A stretch of DNA of 64,000 nt from Dietzia sp. JS16-p6b (GCF_003052165.1 NZ_CP024869.1:3072001-3136000), one strand, 5' to 3'; counted from the first letter of the stretch, positions 1 through 10,138 are shown. Program-made: numbers and translations. Notes: a model not told the origin generated them from the letters alone.

Positions 1-22
1 GGTGATGGCTTTCGGAGGAGCT

Positions 23-652
23 ATGCGGATTCGACACGCGGCCACCGCGCTGGTCGCCCTCGGTTCCGCCTCCGCCTGTGCACTGGGCGCGACGCTCGTC
101 CTCCAGGACCGCGGGGAGGACGCCCGCGAGCAGGCCCTGCGCAGTTCATCCTGGTCCGTGCAGGCCTCCACCGACTTCGGCACCACCTGGACCGCGCCCA
201 TCTCCAGCTACGGGGGGCACTTCCCCGTCCGGGTGGACACCGCGGCGCTGCGCACCCGGTCCGCGTACCAGCCCCTGACCCTCCGGACGAGCGTCGACTC
301 CCGCGCGGATGCCCACGTGGTGATCGACAGGGGCGCGCTGGTGGAGGGAGACCCCACGACTGCCGCCGAGGTCAGGATCCGGGCCGTCACCACGAGTGGA
401 GGCGCCTGCGCCGCGCCCACGTTCGCCAGTGGCGCCCCCAGCATCCTGGTCGGCGACGCGGGCCAGCCCAAACCCGTGGACGCCGCCACCGCCGGCCAAC
501 CGATCGTGCTTCCCGCCGCCACCCGCACCACCGCGGGACCGCCCGTCACCGTGTGCCTCGAGCTGAGCATGGACTCGGCGTCCCCGGCCCCCGACTCGGT
601 ACTCATGCTCGCCTGGCCCATCGAGATCACCCGCGCAGACGCCGGAACCTGA
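23..652 (+). CDS. Exported protein, SipW-type signal peptide family (putative)
   Basis: Predicted exported protein of 209 residues, function unknown. The N-terminus has a basic start (MRIRH), then a hydrophobic stretch ending near residue 27, which resembles the signal region of SipW/camelysin-like proteins. The rest is beta-rich and low in charge, with two cysteines near residues 130 and 178 that could pair outside the cell. I start at the ATG at 23 because GGAGG lies directly before it; a GTG at 2 is in frame but has no visible ribosome site. The gene upstream is outside the window, so its partner (for example a SipW-like signal peptidase) cannot be checked. Confidence 0.65.
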   Translation: MRIRHAATALVALGSASACALGATLVLQDRGEDAREQALRSSSWSVQASTDFGTTWTAPISSYGGHFPVRVDTAALRTRSAYQPLTLRTSVDSRADAHVVIDRGALVEGDPTTAAEVRIRAVTTSGGACAAPTFASGAPSILVGDAGQPKPVDAATAGQPIVLPAATRTTAGPPVTVCLELSMDSASPAPDSVLMLAWPIEITRADAGT

Positions 653-670
653 CGCTCGCGACATCAGACC

Positions 671-1810
671 TCACGAGACGTCCCTGGCCGCCTCACGTCG
701 ACGGGCCGCGGCCCGGTACACCCGCTCATGCGTGGCCATCACCGTCCTGGGATCGGCGCCCACGACGCGCGGCGGCGCCGACCGGGGTTCGTCGATCGCG
801 GTGTGCACCGCCCACGTCAGACTGCCGGGATCCCGGGGGTCGTACACCTCACCCGAGTGCTCGTCCGGATCGCAGCGGTCGAACCACTGCTCGCGCAGGA
901 ACCCCACGGCCGGGAGCACCGGCGCCACCCCCAGGTCCCGGCACATCTCCAACCAGGTGGAGTGGGTGGCGAAGCGGTACGGCAGCACGCACACGTCCAG
1001 GGCGGCGAACTCGGCGAGCAACGGCCCGAGGTCCCGGGCCTCGTACCGGGTCAGCCGCACCGACTCCCACCCGCCCTCCGCCGCGAGCTCGGCGACCAGG
1101 TGGTGCCCGCCGCTCTCGCGGTCCTCGCCGCACGCGTCGCGCCAGGCCTGGGACTCCACGACGATCCGCAGGTGCGCACCGCGTCGGCCGGCCGCCACCG
1201 GCGCCAGCAGGTCCAGGAGCTCCGGGCCCTCGATGTTCTCGCCCATCCGTTCCAACAACACCCCCACCACGATGTCCCCGGGAGCCCGGAGATGGCGGGA
1301 CGCGCGGATGGCAGCGGAGATCTCCGCCTCGTCGAGCAGCCTGGGATGCGGCACCACCATGGCGTCCACGCCCCACCGCACCCACAGTTCCCGCGCCGCG
1401 ACCTCGGTGAGCGTCAGCACCTGGGTCGCGGCCCCGACGAGCATGCCGGTGTGACTGCGGTGTGGCTGCGCGTCCTCGTGGGAGGGGTAGACGATGTCGT
1501 GCACGGTCAACACCATCGGCACACCGGCCCGTGACAGGCGTTCGATCACGTCCCGGGCGCTCTCCGGATTGAGGTAGTCGTAGCCGAAGTGGACGTGGGC
1601 CACGTCCACGTGGTCCAGGTCCTGATCGGGGGGTGGAGCGGGGTCCCTCGCGTACGTACCGGGGTGCGATTCACCGTTCACCACGCCCGGCCGCATCGGC
1701 ACGATCTCGATCTGCTCCGAGCACCCCAGCCCGGTGATGCGCCGCACGGCGGGGTGCGCGGCGGGCAGCACCGCCACCCTCGTCCGGGACGCGCCGCCAT
1801 GTGACCGCAT
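671..1810 (-). CDS. Glycosyltransferase (GT4-like)
   Basis: Predicted cytosolic glycosyltransferase of 379 residues. The N-terminal half carries a Rossmann-like region with an HVHFGYDYLNPE segment and LTVHDIVYPS, the pattern of an acceptor-binding GT4/GT-B enzyme. The C-terminal half contains VVGVLLERMGENIEGPELL and an LPYRFATHSTWLEM segment, which matches the usual place of the nucleotide-sugar site. The donor and acceptor cannot be read from the sequence. It starts only a few bases after the stop of metZ on the same strand, so the two are probably co-transcribed. Confidence 0.65.
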   Translation of the reverse strand: MRSHGGASRTRVAVLPAAHPAVRRITGLGCSEQIEIVPMRPGVVNGESHPGTYARDPAPPPDQDLDHVDVAHVHFGYDYLNPESARDVIERLSRAGVPMVLTVHDIVYPSHEDAQPHRSHTGMLVGAATQVLTLTEVAARELWVRWGVDAMVVPHPRLLDEAEISAAIRASRHLRAPGDIVVGVLLERMGENIEGPELLDLLAPVAAGRRGAHLRIVVESQAWRDACGEDRESGGHHLVAELAAEGGWESVRLTRYEARDLGPLLAEFAALDVCVLPYRFATHSTWLEMCRDLGVAPVLPAVGFLREQWFDRCDPDEHSGEVYDPRDPGSLTWAVHTAIDEPRSAPPRVVGADPRTVMATHERVYRAAARRREAARDVS

Positions 1811-1815
1811 GAAAC

Positions 1816-3024
1816 TTAGTTTAGACCCCTACGCAAGTCGTCGATGAGGTCTCCGGCGAATTCCAGGCCCACCGAGAGGCGGACGACGTTGTCCGCGATG
1901 CCCACGGCGGCGCGCGCCTCGGGCTCCATCGACGCGTGGGTGGTGGTCGCGGGATGGGTGACCAGGGTCTTGGCGTCGCCCAGATTGTTGGAGATATCGA
2001 TGATCCTCAGCGCGTTGAGCAGCGAGAAGCACCGTCCCTTGCCCCGGTCCGCCTCGTCGTCGTCGAACTTCAGGCCGAACGTCACCACCGACCCCCCGCC
2101 CGACATCTGCTGCCTCGCCAGGTCGTACTGGGGGTGCGAGGGCAGCATCGAGTACCGGACCCAGTCCACCGCGTCGTGTGACTCGAGGAACCGCGCCACC
2201 TCGAGCGCGTTGGCGGACATCCGCTCGACCCGCAGGCCCATGGTCTCCAGGCCCTTGAGCAACACCCAGGCGTTGAAGGCGCTCATACCGAACCCTGCGT
2301 GACGCATCAGGTTCTGCACGGGTCCGGCGATGTACTCCTCCGGGCCCAACACGGCACCGCCCAGGACCCGGCCCTGACCGTCGATGTGCTTGGTGGCGGA
2401 GTAGACCACGATGTCCGCGCCCAGCTCGAGTGGCTTCTGGTGCAGGACGGTGGCGAAGACGTTGTCCACCACCACCTGCGCGCCGGCCTCGTGCGCCAGG
2501 TCGCACACCGCCCGCACGTCCACCAGTTCCTGCATGGGGTTGGAGGGGGTCTCGAAGAACACGGCGTCGGTCGGCTGGCTGAGTGCCTCGCGCCACTGGT
2601 CCAGGTCGGCGCCGTCAACGAACACCGTCTCCACGCCCCACCGGGGCAGGATCTCCGCGCAGATGACGTAGCAGGAGCCGAACAACGCTCGCGAGGCCAC
2701 GAGCCGCGAACCGTTGCCGAGCAGCGCGGCCAGCGAGACGAACACCGCCGACATGCCGGAGCTGGTGGCGAAGCACGCCTCGGCGCCCTCGATCTGTCGT
2801 AGCCGCTCCTGAAACATCGCCACGGTGGGGTTGCCGTAGCGGGAGTAGACGAACCGCTGGATGTCGCCGTTGAACGACGCCTCGGCCGCCTCGGCGGACT
2901 CGTAGACGTAGCCGGAGTTGAGGAACATCGGCTCGGTGGTCTCCTCGAAACCGGTGCGCATCTGCCCGGCCCGCACGCCCAGCGTGTCGGGGTGGAGTCC
3001 GTCGGGGAGCTCGTTGTTTCTCAT
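1816..3024 (-). CDS. metZ: O-succinylhomoserine sulfhydrylase MetZ
   Basis: Pyridoxal-phosphate enzyme of 402 residues that makes homocysteine from an activated homoserine and sulfide in methionine synthesis. Visible signs: the Cys/Met metabolism fold, YSRYGNPT near residue 60, and the PLP-lysine motif SATKHIDGQGRVLGG near residue 210. The QGRVLGG extension favours MetZ over cystathionine gamma-synthase, though O-acetylhomoserine use cannot be excluded. The ATG has AGGAAAG upstream. The rhodanese gene lies just upstream on the same strand, the same neighbour as in M. tuberculosis (Rv0390-Rv0391), which suggests a sulfur-metabolism unit. Confidence 0.9.
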   Translation of the reverse strand: MRNNELPDGLHPDTLGVRAGQMRTGFEETTEPMFLNSGYVYESAEAAEASFNGDIQRFVYSRYGNPTVAMFQERLRQIEGAEACFATSSGMSAVFVSLAALLGNGSRLVASRALFGSCYVICAEILPRWGVETVFVDGADLDQWREALSQPTDAVFFETPSNPMQELVDVRAVCDLAHEAGAQVVVDNVFATVLHQKPLELGADIVVYSATKHIDGQGRVLGGAVLGPEEYIAGPVQNLMRHAGFGMSAFNAWVLLKGLETMGLRVERMSANALEVARFLESHDAVDWVRYSMLPSHPQYDLARQQMSGGGSVVTFGLKFDDDEADRGKGRCFSLLNALRIIDISNNLGDAKTLVTHPATTTHASMEPEARAAVGIADNVVRLSVGLEFAGDLIDDLRRGLN

Positions 3025-3091
3025 CCGCTGCTTTCCTGTGTGTTGTCGGTGTTGCGGGTGGCGGGTCGGTACTCGCGGCCGGTCAGGCGGA

Positions 3092-3508
3092 TCAGGACTG
3101 TCGCCAGGGCAGGCCCGCGACCTTCCACCCGTTCACCGAACCGCGGTGGCCCTGCTCGTCCGGATCTCCCTCGAACCCCTCGGCGACGTTGTAGGCGGGA
3201 CCCAGTCCGGCGGCGGTGGCGGCGCTCGCCGCGGCGGCCGACCGGTGCCCGCTGCGGCACAGGAACAACACCGGCGTGTCGGAGTCCACCCCCGCCTGCG
3301 CGAGCTGTTCCAGGAAGCGGTGATTGGGCTCCCCCGCCGAGGTCATCCACTCGATTCCCACCACGCGCCTGCCCAGCTCGGACAGGTCCGCGCCCCCGAC
3401 CCACTGCCACTCGGCGCTCGTGCGCACGTCCACCAGGACGGCGGAGGGGTCGGTGGCGAGCAGATCCCACGCCTGGTGCGGCGCGAGGTCCCCGGCGTAA
3501 TCGCTCAT
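3092..3508 (-). CDS. Single-domain rhodanese
   Basis: Sulfurtransferase domain protein of 138 residues. One rhodanese domain fills the chain: VLVDVRTSAEW near residue 25 and the active-site loop FLCRSGHRS near residue 85, with Cys as the likely persulfide carrier. It has no signal peptide or membrane segment, so it should act in the cytosol. It precedes metZ by 67 bases and is probably in the same transcript, supplying or recycling sulfur. It is divergent from fprA, with about 79 bases of shared control region. Confidence 0.85.
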   Translation of the reverse strand: MSDYAGDLAPHQAWDLLATDPSAVLVDVRTSAEWQWVGGADLSELGRRVVGIEWMTSAGEPNHRFLEQLAQAGVDSDTPVLFLCRSGHRSAAAASAATAAGLGPAYNVAEGFEGDPDEQGHRGSVNGWKVAGLPWRQS

Positions 3509-3587
3509 GGGCCCTGATTATGCTCCCCCCGCCACCAGTCCGCCCGGTCGAGGTCCGCCGGACGCGCCCCCGTGCCATGATCGGGCC

Positions 3588-5096
3588 ATGGCACCGACCC
3601 CCTCCGCCGCCCCCATCAGAGTGGCCGTCGTCGGATCCGGACCGGCGGGCGTCTACTCCTGCGAGGCCCTGCTGGCGTGGGCCGACCAGCACGGCAGGGA
3701 CATCGTCGTGGACTGCCTGGACAAACTGCCCGTACCGTACGGTCTGCTGCGCCACGGTGTCGCACCGGACCACCCCCGGATCAAGGGCATCGCCCGCACG
3801 CTGGAGGCGATCGTCACCGATCCGCGGATCCGATTCCTCGGCAACGTGGAGTTCGGCCGGGACCTGACGGTGGACGACGTGCCCCGGCTCTACCACGCGG
3901 TCATCCTGGCCACCGGCGCCCTGGCCGACCGCGAACTCGGCATCCCCGGGGAGCACCTCGAGGGCTCCTACGGCGCCGCGCAGTTCGTCACCTGGTACGA
4001 CGGCCACCCCGACGCGGACCGCACGTGGGCCCTGACCGCCGAGCGCGCCGCGGTGGTGGGTGTGGGCAACGTCGCGCTCGACATCGCGCGGATGTTGGTG
4101 CGCACCCCCGAGCAGCTCGAGGCCACCGACATTCCCGCCCACGTCCGCGAGGGCTTCGGCACCAGCGCCACCCGGGTCGTCACCGTGACCGGTCGGCGCG
4201 GCCCGGCCTACGCCAAGTTCACCCCGTTGGAGCTGCGGGAGATGGACAAGGTGGAGGGTGTGACGATCGTCGTGGATCCGGCCGACCTGGAGTACGACGA
4301 CGATGCCCGCGAGCACCTGGAACACGATCGCCGGGCCGGCCAGGTCTGCGATCAGCTGGCCAAGTGGGCGGCCGCGCAGGCGGAGGCGGGACACGAGTCC
4401 CCCGACGCGGCGGAGCAGGCCGCTCTCGCCGCCGGCGGGCGCGTGGTGCGGTTCCGCTTCCACCGCAGTCCCGTCGAGGTCCTCGGCCGCGACGGCCGCG
4501 TCACGGGCCTGCGACTGGAGCGCACCGAGCCGGACGGGATCCGGGTGCGCGGCACCGGCGACTACGAGGAACTCGAGGTCGATGCGGTGTACCGCGCGGT
4601 GGGCTATCGCTCCGACGCTCTGCGGGGTGTGCCCTTCGACGACGCGACCGCCACCATCCCCAACGACGGTGGCCGGGTTCTCACCGGCCCGGGCGGGGAG
4701 CCCGTGCCGGGCCTGTTCGTCGCCGGGTGGGTCAAGCGCGGGCCCACCGGAGTGATCGGCACCAACCGTCACTGCGCGGTGGACACGGTGGACACCCTCA
4801 CCGACGACATCGAGGCCGGCGCCCTGGCCGAGCCCACCGAGACCGACCCGCAGGCCGTCCGCGACCTGCTCGCCGAGCGAGGTGTGTCGGTGATCGACGA
4901 CGAGGGGTGGGCGGCGATCGACTCCCGCGAGCGCGCCCTCGGCCGGGAGGGTGGCCGCGAGCGCACCAAACTCGGGGGCCGGGTGGAGATGCTCGCCGCG
5001 GCCCAGCACCCCGCCGGCTCGGCCGGTGCCGACCATTCGGCCGGCTCGGCCGGCTCGGCCGGTGCCGCCGGTTCCTCCGAGGTCCCCGGGGTATAG
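3588..5096 (+). CDS. fprA: Ferredoxin/adrenodoxin-like NADP reductase FprA
   Basis: FAD-dependent NADPH:ferredoxin reductase of 502 residues, of the adrenodoxin-reductase type that feeds electrons to ferredoxins and P450s. It shows the FAD dinucleotide motif VVGSGPAGVYSCEALL near residue 13, YGLLRHGVAPDH, an NADP site VVGVGNVALDIARML near residue 156, and GWVKRGPTGVIGTNR near residue 385. The C-terminal 30 residues are a simple Ser/Ala/Gly-rich tail and look dispensable. I chose the ATG at 3588, immediately before the conserved beta strand, not the longer upstream reading. Cytosolic; no local partner ferredoxin is seen. Confidence 0.88.
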   Translation: MAPTPSAAPIRVAVVGSGPAGVYSCEALLAWADQHGRDIVVDCLDKLPVPYGLLRHGVAPDHPRIKGIARTLEAIVTDPRIRFLGNVEFGRDLTVDDVPRLYHAVILATGALADRELGIPGEHLEGSYGAAQFVTWYDGHPDADRTWALTAERAAVVGVGNVALDIARMLVRTPEQLEATDIPAHVREGFGTSATRVVTVTGRRGPAYAKFTPLELREMDKVEGVTIVVDPADLEYDDDAREHLEHDRRAGQVCDQLAKWAAAQAEAGHESPDAAEQAALAAGGRVVRFRFHRSPVEVLGRDGRVTGLRLERTEPDGIRVRGTGDYEELEVDAVYRAVGYRSDALRGVPFDDATATIPNDGGRVLTGPGGEPVPGLFVAGWVKRGPTGVIGTNRHCAVDTVDTLTDDIEAGALAEPTETDPQAVRDLLAERGVSVIDDEGWAAIDSRERALGREGGRERTKLGGRVEMLAAAQHPAGSAGADHSAGSAGSAGAAGSSEVPGV

Positions 5097-5109
5097 CCGA
5101 TCCGGGGGG

Positions 5110-6573
5110 TCAGTCCCGATCCGCGACGAGCCTCCCGAGTTCGGCAAGCGACACCGTCCCGCGGTCGAAGTAGGCCGAGTGCACACCCCGGCTCGACCCC
5201 GGCCCGGACCCGGGTTCGGTGACGTCGACCCCGAGCCCGCCGAAGTCCTCCGTCCCCGGCCGCTCGCCCAGCACCCCGGTGGTCGACCACCACGGCACCG
5301 GATCCCACCGCGAGGCCACACCCACCACGTCGCGGTCCTCGGCTCGGCGCGCGGTCCCACCCTCGTCGAGCCACTGCTGAGCGACCGAGTCGACGGTTGC
5401 GCCGGGGCTGCCCACGTGGATCATCCGGTCCGCGGCCAGACCGCTCGGATCCGCCGCGGCCGCGCCCAGGACCGCGGATCCGTAGCTGTAGCCCACCGCC
5501 GCGTGCGGGGAGTCCACGCCGTCCATCCTCTCGACGGCATCCAGGCCGGCGGCGAAGGTCCTCAGGTCATGGGCATGCGCACGCGCGGGCGCTGCCGACA
5601 ACCCCGCTTCGCTGACCTTCTCCGGGGCGTCGTATCCCTGCCACGACACAGAGACACACGACCCGGTGTTCGGGACCGCGCCCTCGTCACACATCGCTCT
5701 CGCGCGCTCGGCCGTGCGATCAATCGACTGGATCGACGAGCCCGTGCCGGGGATGAGCGTCACCACGGTGTCCGCACCGTCGGGGTCCCCGCTCGCCACC
5801 ACCGCCCGACCGTCCCGATGGAGCGCGAGCAGGTGCCGGCCTGGGTCCTCGGCGAGGTGGTCGCCCAGCGCGACGAGCCCGGGAGTCGCCCCCGCCTCCG
5901 TGAGCCTGCGGAGCCGCGTCCGGTTGATCGCGTCCCGGGTCGCGGAGGACAACCCGGCCACCGAACCCAGATCCGGGTGGTCCCGCGCGAGTCGTTCCCT
6001 CTCCGCCGGCCCGAGAGAGTGCCACAACCCGGCCACGACGCGAGGATCATCGTCGGTCGTCCCGGACAGATCGAGGCAGGCCACCGTCGCGGCATCCGTG
6101 TATCCGGCGAGCGAGTCGGCCGCGTCGCGCAACCGGACCGACAGGGCCAGGTCGGCGTCGATGACCTCCGTGTCGTCTCCCCCACCCGGGCGCACCTGCT
6201 CGTCGTCCGCCCACGCGATCAGCGCCCTCGCCAGCCTCGAACCCTCCACCCGCAGCACGTCCGCCAGGTAGAGACAGGCCCCGGAGAGCATCCTGGCCTC
6301 GGCGGCCGCATCTCCGACGCGAGCACGCGCACGCGCTCCAGCGTGACCGGACCAACCAGCCGAACCACCGGGTCCCTCACGCGCGCCCGCTGCGGAAGCG
6401 GGACCCCCTGCGGAACCGAAAGCCCTGGCAGCGCCGGAGCCCCCTCCGAGCCTGCGGGCCACGGAGTCCAGGTCCGCGGCCGTCTCCGCGGTCTCCCGCC
6501 CCACCGACGCGGCGGTGGACTCGGCGTGGTCCAGAGCGATGACCAGCGCCTCAACCCGCTGCGCCGGAGACAC
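5110..6573 (-). CDS. Alpha/beta hydrolase, DUF1023 family
   Basis: Predicted serine hydrolase of 487 residues. The C-terminal half matches the DUF1023 alpha/beta hydrolase family, with the nucleophile elbow GYSYGS near residue 380. The N-terminal 200 residues are helical and Ala-rich, as in WXG100-like or ESX-associated proteins. The GTG at 6573 has AGGAGG 9 bases upstream, which decides the start. It overlaps the end of the upstream gene (6551-6913) by 23 bases, so they form one operon. In actinobacteria this pair is commonly linked to type VII secretion, but no secretion gene is present here. Substrate unknown. Confidence 0.75.
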   Translation of the reverse strand: MSPAQRVEALVIALDHAESTAASVGRETAETAADLDSVARRLGGGSGAARAFGSAGGPASAAGAREGPGGSAGWSGHAGARARARVGDAAAEARMLSGACLYLADVLRVEGSRLARALIAWADDEQVRPGGGDDTEVIDADLALSVRLRDAADSLAGYTDAATVACLDLSGTTDDDPRVVAGLWHSLGPAERERLARDHPDLGSVAGLSSATRDAINRTRLRRLTEAGATPGLVALGDHLAEDPGRHLLALHRDGRAVVASGDPDGADTVVTLIPGTGSSIQSIDRTAERARAMCDEGAVPNTGSCVSVSWQGYDAPEKVSEAGLSAAPARAHAHDLRTFAAGLDAVERMDGVDSPHAAVGYSYGSAVLGAAAADPSGLAADRMIHVGSPGATVDSVAQQWLDEGGTARRAEDRDVVGVASRWDPVPWWSTTGVLGERPGTEDFGGLGVDVTEPGSGPGSSRGVHSAYFDRGTVSLAELGRLVADRD

Positions 6574-6913
6574 CTCGGGCCACCTCCTCATCGGCTCCGA
6601 CCAGGAGATCCGCCGCCCTCTCCATGTTCTCAGCGATCCGGCCGGTCTCCTGGGCCTCGTCCCGCGCCCGGCGCAGCAGCAACGCCGCACACTCCGCCAG
6701 CGCCGCCCCGCTGAGCAGGCCACCGGGCGGCCCGGCCCCCGAGCAGCCGGCCGCCTCGCCCGCCTGCCCCAGCACGGCGGCCAGCGAGTCCGCCCCGGCG
6801 GCCGCGTGCTCCCCGGCTGCGCGGACCCGGGTCGCCTCAGCCGCCACCGCGACCCGTTCGAACGCCACCAGGGCCGCCGCGACCGGCCCCACCTCCGCTT
6901 CTGATCCCGCCAT
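6551..6913 (-). CDS. Small helical protein preceding DUF1023 hydrolase
   Basis: Unknown protein of 120 residues, almost entirely Ala/Gly/Glu-rich helix, with no signal peptide and no clear membrane segment. Size, composition and position just before a DUF1023 hydrolase fit an ESX-associated or WXG100-like partner, but there is no exact WXG motif. The ATG at 6913 opens the operon and its stop lies inside the next gene, so translation is probably coupled. A function cannot be given. Confidence 0.55.
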   Translation of the reverse strand: MAGSEAEVGPVAAALVAFERVAVAAEATRVRAAGEHAAAGADSLAAVLGQAGEAAGCSGAGPPGGLLSGAALAECAALLLRRARDEAQETGRIAENMERAADLLVGADEEVARGVSGAAG

Positions 6914-7037
6914 CGGTCCCGCCCCCTCTCGAGCCCGTGGGTACGGGCCGCTCGAGTAGTGACGCTAGGGGGGAGGGTCGGGCCGGGTCAGGCCCCTCAG
7001 AGGGGGCGGTGGATAGATCCGACGACCATCCACAGGC

Positions 7038-7604
7038 TCAGTCCAGGTCGGGGTCCTCGGCGTACCGATCACCGACGTACATCCGGAGCAGTACCGCGAC
7101 CATGCCCGCGCCGAACAGCCCCGTACCGCCGAGGAGCAGACCCCCCGGCATCCGCTGGTCCGGCGACTCGGAGGCGATCACGATCCCCACCTGCATCGCC
7201 ACCAGGAGCGCGAGTGTGACCACCACGATCAGCCACAGGTCCTCACGGACCAGTCGCTCGAATCTGCGCAACCTCGAGGCGGTCGACGTCCACCACTGCT
7301 TGTTTGGCCCGTTGATGAGTTCCGGTGCCCGCAGGACGAGCAACGACGTGAGCGGGACCAACGCCAACACGGTGAGCGGCAGCACCCCTGAGAACGCCAA
7401 CGCCCCGGCCTTGCCGGACCACCCGTCAGCCCGCCCCCCGGAACCGAAATGGATCGGGACCCGCTCGGGGAGCACCATCACCTGCCAGGCGAGCACCGCC
7501 AGCCAGATCAGCAGGGTGGACACGACGAGTGCACGGATCCACGGACCGGACGGCTCCCTGGGCAGCCCGCGGGCCTCGTCGGCGACCGAGTTCGTCGTCG
7601 TCAT
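7038..7604 (-). CDS. DUF1648 membrane protein
   Basis: Integral membrane protein of 188 residues. The first helix (about residues 24-44) is followed by LPERVPIHFGSGGRADGW, the diagnostic loop of the DUF1648 family. Three further hydrophobic helices follow near residues 70-90, 120-142 and 150-172. DUF1648 proteins are often linked to envelope or transport functions, but the role is not established. It stands alone between the DUF1023 pair and purT. Confidence 0.75.
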   Translation of the reverse strand: MTTTNSVADEARGLPREPSGPWIRALVVSTLLIWLAVLAWQVMVLPERVPIHFGSGGRADGWSGKAGALAFSGVLPLTVLALVPLTSLLVLRAPELINGPNKQWWTSTASRLRRFERLVREDLWLIVVVTLALLVAMQVGIVIASESPDQRMPGGLLLGGTGLFGAGMVAVLLRMYVGDRYAEDPDLD

Positions 7605-7645
7605 CTCACCAGCCTGCCGAACCGACGGCTGCGCCCCCGCACGTC

Positions 7646-8929
7646 CTACTTCACCACCGTCACGCGGGAGGCGGCCTCGCGGGCCCGTTCCCTCGCGGTC
7701 TCCACGTCCTCGGCGGTCGCCACGGCCACTCCCATACGGCGGAACTCGCTGGCCGAGGGCTTGCCGAACAGTCGCAGATCCGATTCCGGGACCGCGAGCG
7801 CACGGGCCACGCCCTCGAACCCCACGCCCTCGACCACACCGCTCGAGCCGCCCTCGGGGTCACCCTCAGGATCGTGCGCGATGCCGGCGCCGCCGTAGAT
7901 CACCGCAGACGCTCCCGGGCTGGACATCGTGGTGACCACGGGCAGACCCAGGACGGCGCGGGCGTGCATGTCGAACTCGCTGAGCACCTGGCTGCGCAGC
8001 GTCACCAGGCCGGTGTCGTGCGGCCGCGGGCTGACCTCGGAGAAGTAGACGTCGACGCCCTGCACGAACAGTTCCACCCCGAACACCCCGACCCCACCGA
8101 GTGCGCCGGTCACGCGCGCCGCGACCGAGCGCGCCGAATCGTAGGCGTCCTGGGTCATGGCCTGGGGCTGCCACGACTCGACGTAGTCCCCGCGCTCCTG
8201 ACGGTGACCGATCGGCTCGCAGAAATCCGTTCGGATCGCTCCGGTGGCCGGGTCCACGCTGCGGACGGTGAGCAGGGTGATCTCGTACTCGAAGTCCACG
8301 AACGACTCCACGATCACCCGCGCCCCCGTCACCCGCGCACCCGACTGCGCATAAGCCCAGGCGGCCTCCACGTCCTCGGGGGCGTGGAGGGAGGACTGCC
8401 CCTTTCCCGACGACGACATCGTGGGCTTGACCAGGCACGGGAACCCGATCCGGTCGCATGCCTCCTGCAACTCCTCCAGCGACGAGGCGAACGCGTAGCG
8501 ACTCGTGGGCAGGCCCAGCTCCTCGGCGGCCAGGCGCCGGATCCCCTCGCGGTCCATGGTCAGCTGCACTGCGCGGGCCGTGGGGACGACTCGCGCCAGC
8601 CCGTCCTGTTCGATCTGCGCCAACGCGGCGGTGGCGATGGCCTCGATCTCCGGTAGGATCACGTGCGGCTCCTCGAGCTCCACCACCCGCCGCACCTCGC
8701 CTGAGTCGGTCATGTCGATCGTGTGGCTGCGGTGGGCGACCTGGTGGGCGGGGGCGCCGGAGTACCGGTCGACCGCGATCACCTCGACACCCAGGCGCTG
8801 CAGCGCAATGGTGACCTCTTTGCCCAGCTCGCCCGAGCCCAGGAGCATCACGCGCGTCGCGCCGGGACTCCCCGGCGTGCCGAGGCGGTCGACGACTGGC
8901 GGGGCGAGGGGATCGTGCGCTGCGGTCAT
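7646..8929 (-). CDS. purT: Formate-dependent GAR transformylase PurT
   Basis: ATP-grasp enzyme of 427 residues that converts glycinamide ribonucleotide to the N-formyl product with formate and ATP in purine synthesis. Sequence signs: [19 protein letters not shown] near residue 25, the ATP-grasp core [17 protein letters not shown] near residue 160, and the metal site region [10 protein letters not shown] near residue 295. The start MTAAHDPL fits the family, while the open frame runs much further upstream without conserved sequence. In M. tuberculosis purT is beside the rhodanese and metZ genes (Rv0389-Rv0391), so this is a conserved neighbourhood split by the genes at 3.5-7.6 kb. Confidence 0.93.
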   Translation of the reverse strand: MTAAHDPLAPPVVDRLGTPGSPGATRVMLLGSGELGKEVTIALQRLGVEVIAVDRYSGAPAHQVAHRSHTIDMTDSGEVRRVVELEEPHVILPEIEAIATAALAQIEQDGLARVVPTARAVQLTMDREGIRRLAAEELGLPTSRYAFASSLEELQEACDRIGFPCLVKPTMSSSGKGQSSLHAPEDVEAAWAYAQSGARVTGARVIVESFVDFEYEITLLTVRSVDPATGAIRTDFCEPIGHRQERGDYVESWQPQAMTQDAYDSARSVAARVTGALGGVGVFGVELFVQGVDVYFSEVSPRPHDTGLVTLRSQVLSEFDMHARAVLGLPVVTTMSSPGASAVIYGGAGIAHDPEGDPEGGSSGVVEGVGFEGVARALAVPESDLRLFGKPSASEFRRMGVAVATAEDVETARERAREAASRVTVVK

Positions 8930-9040
8930 GGCGCCCACGCTAGTAGAGGCCCGCCGACGCGGGTCCTTTCGCATGCTCCCCGGCTCACGCGGATCGGCAG
9001 GCGATACCGTGTGTGCAACGCCACACGAAAGGGCACACCT

Positions 9041-10138
9041 GTGACCACTGCCTCCCCCGGCCCCCTGGCCGGCATCCGCGTCGTCGAACTCAACGGCATC
9101 GGCCCCGGCCCCCACGCCTGCATGATGCTCGCCGATCTGGGCGCCGACGTCGTGACCGTCATGCGTCCCGGCGAACTCGCCACCCAGGTCGGCGGCTGGG
9201 CGCACATCACCCGGCGCGGCCGGACCGTGGTGGAGGCGAACCTCAAGAGCGACGACGGGTTGGCGCAGGTCCGCGGTCTGATCGCCAAGGCCGACGTGCT
9301 GGTCGAGGGCTTCCGGCCCGGGGTGACCGAACGTATGGGACTCGGCCCCGACGAGTGCCTCGAGCTCAACCCGCGGCTCGTCTACGCACGGATGACCGGG
9401 TGGGGTCAGCACGGCCCGCTCGCCCACACGGCCGGTCACGACCTCAACTACATCTCGCTCACCGGTCACCTCAACGCCACCGCCCGCAAGGGCGAGCGCC
9501 CGGTGCCTCCGCTCAACCTGGTCGGCGACTTCGGCGGTGGGTCGATGTTCCTCGTCCAGGGCATCCTCGCCGCCATCATCGAACGCGCCACCTCGGGCAG
9601 CGGCCAGGTCATCGACGCCGCGATGACCGACGGCGCCTCCGTACTGGGCCAGTTCCAGTGGGCCATGCGCGCACGGGACCAGTGGTCGGACGTCGCCGGG
9701 ACGAACATGCTCGACACCGGGTTCCCGTTCTACGATGTCTACACCTGCTCCGACGGCAAGTTCATGGCAGTGGGCTGTCTGGAGCCGCAGTTCTATGCGG
9801 AGTTCGCCCGGCTGCTCGGCATCGACGGCGACGGCATGCCCGGCCAGTTCGACATGGATCGTTGGGACGAGTTGCGGGAGATCATCGCCGCCACGTTCGC
9901 CGAGAAGCCCCGCGACGAGTGGGCCGAGCTCTTCTACGGCACCGACGCCTGCACGACCCCGGTGCTGACCTACACGGAGGCGCTGTCCCATCCCCACATG
10001 ACGGCGAGGGAGACCTTCGTCGAGGTCGGCGGGGACATGGGGCCCGCGCCCGCGCCGCGGTTCTCGCGTACCCCTGCGCCCGCCGTCCCGGCGGCGCCGC
10101 CGCGTGAGGTGACCGCGATCGATCAGGTCTGGGCCTGA
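9041..10138 (+). CDS. Family III CoA transferase (alpha-methylacyl-CoA racemase-like)
   Basis: CaiB/BaiF-type enzyme of 365 residues, closest to alpha-methylacyl-CoA racemase, which interconverts 2-methylacyl-CoA epimers in branched-chain and sterol side-chain breakdown. Visible: [27 protein letters not shown] at the start, the His loop [12 protein letters not shown] near residue 130, and the catalytic Asp region [12 protein letters not shown] near residue 190. GTG start, AAAGG upstream. It diverges from purT and is followed at once by a GntR regulator. A CoA-transferase activity cannot be excluded. Confidence 0.82.
   Translation: MTTASPGPLAGIRVVELNGIGPGPHACMMLADLGADVVTVMRPGELATQVGGWAHITRRGRTVVEANLKSDDGLAQVRGLIAKADVLVEGFRPGVTERMGLGPDECLELNPRLVYARMTGWGQHGPLAHTAGHDLNYISLTGHLNATARKGERPVPPLNLVGDFGGGSMFLVQGILAAIIERATSGSGQVIDAAMTDGASVLGQFQWAMRARDQWSDVAGTNMLDTGFPFYDVYTCSDGKFMAVGCLEPQFYAEFARLLGIDGDGMPGQFDMDRWDELREIIAATFAEKPRDEWAELFYGTDACTTPVLTYTEALSHPHMTARETFVEVGGDMGPAPAPRFSRTPAPAVPAAPPREVTAIDQVWA

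Noticed and set aside
553-1410. Long plus-strand frame over the glycosyltransferase gene
   Set aside because: Arg/Pro-rich composition with no recognisable motif; it is the opposite-strand shadow of a gene with clear family features.
3021-5360. 779-codon minus-strand frame over fprA and neighbours
   Set aside because: It crosses the well supported rhodanese and fprA genes on both strands and shows no domain; typical long shadow in high-GC DNA.
8930-9997. Upstream extension of the purT frame over the CoA-transferase gene
   Set aside because: The family start is at 8929; the rest runs antisense to a conserved enzyme.
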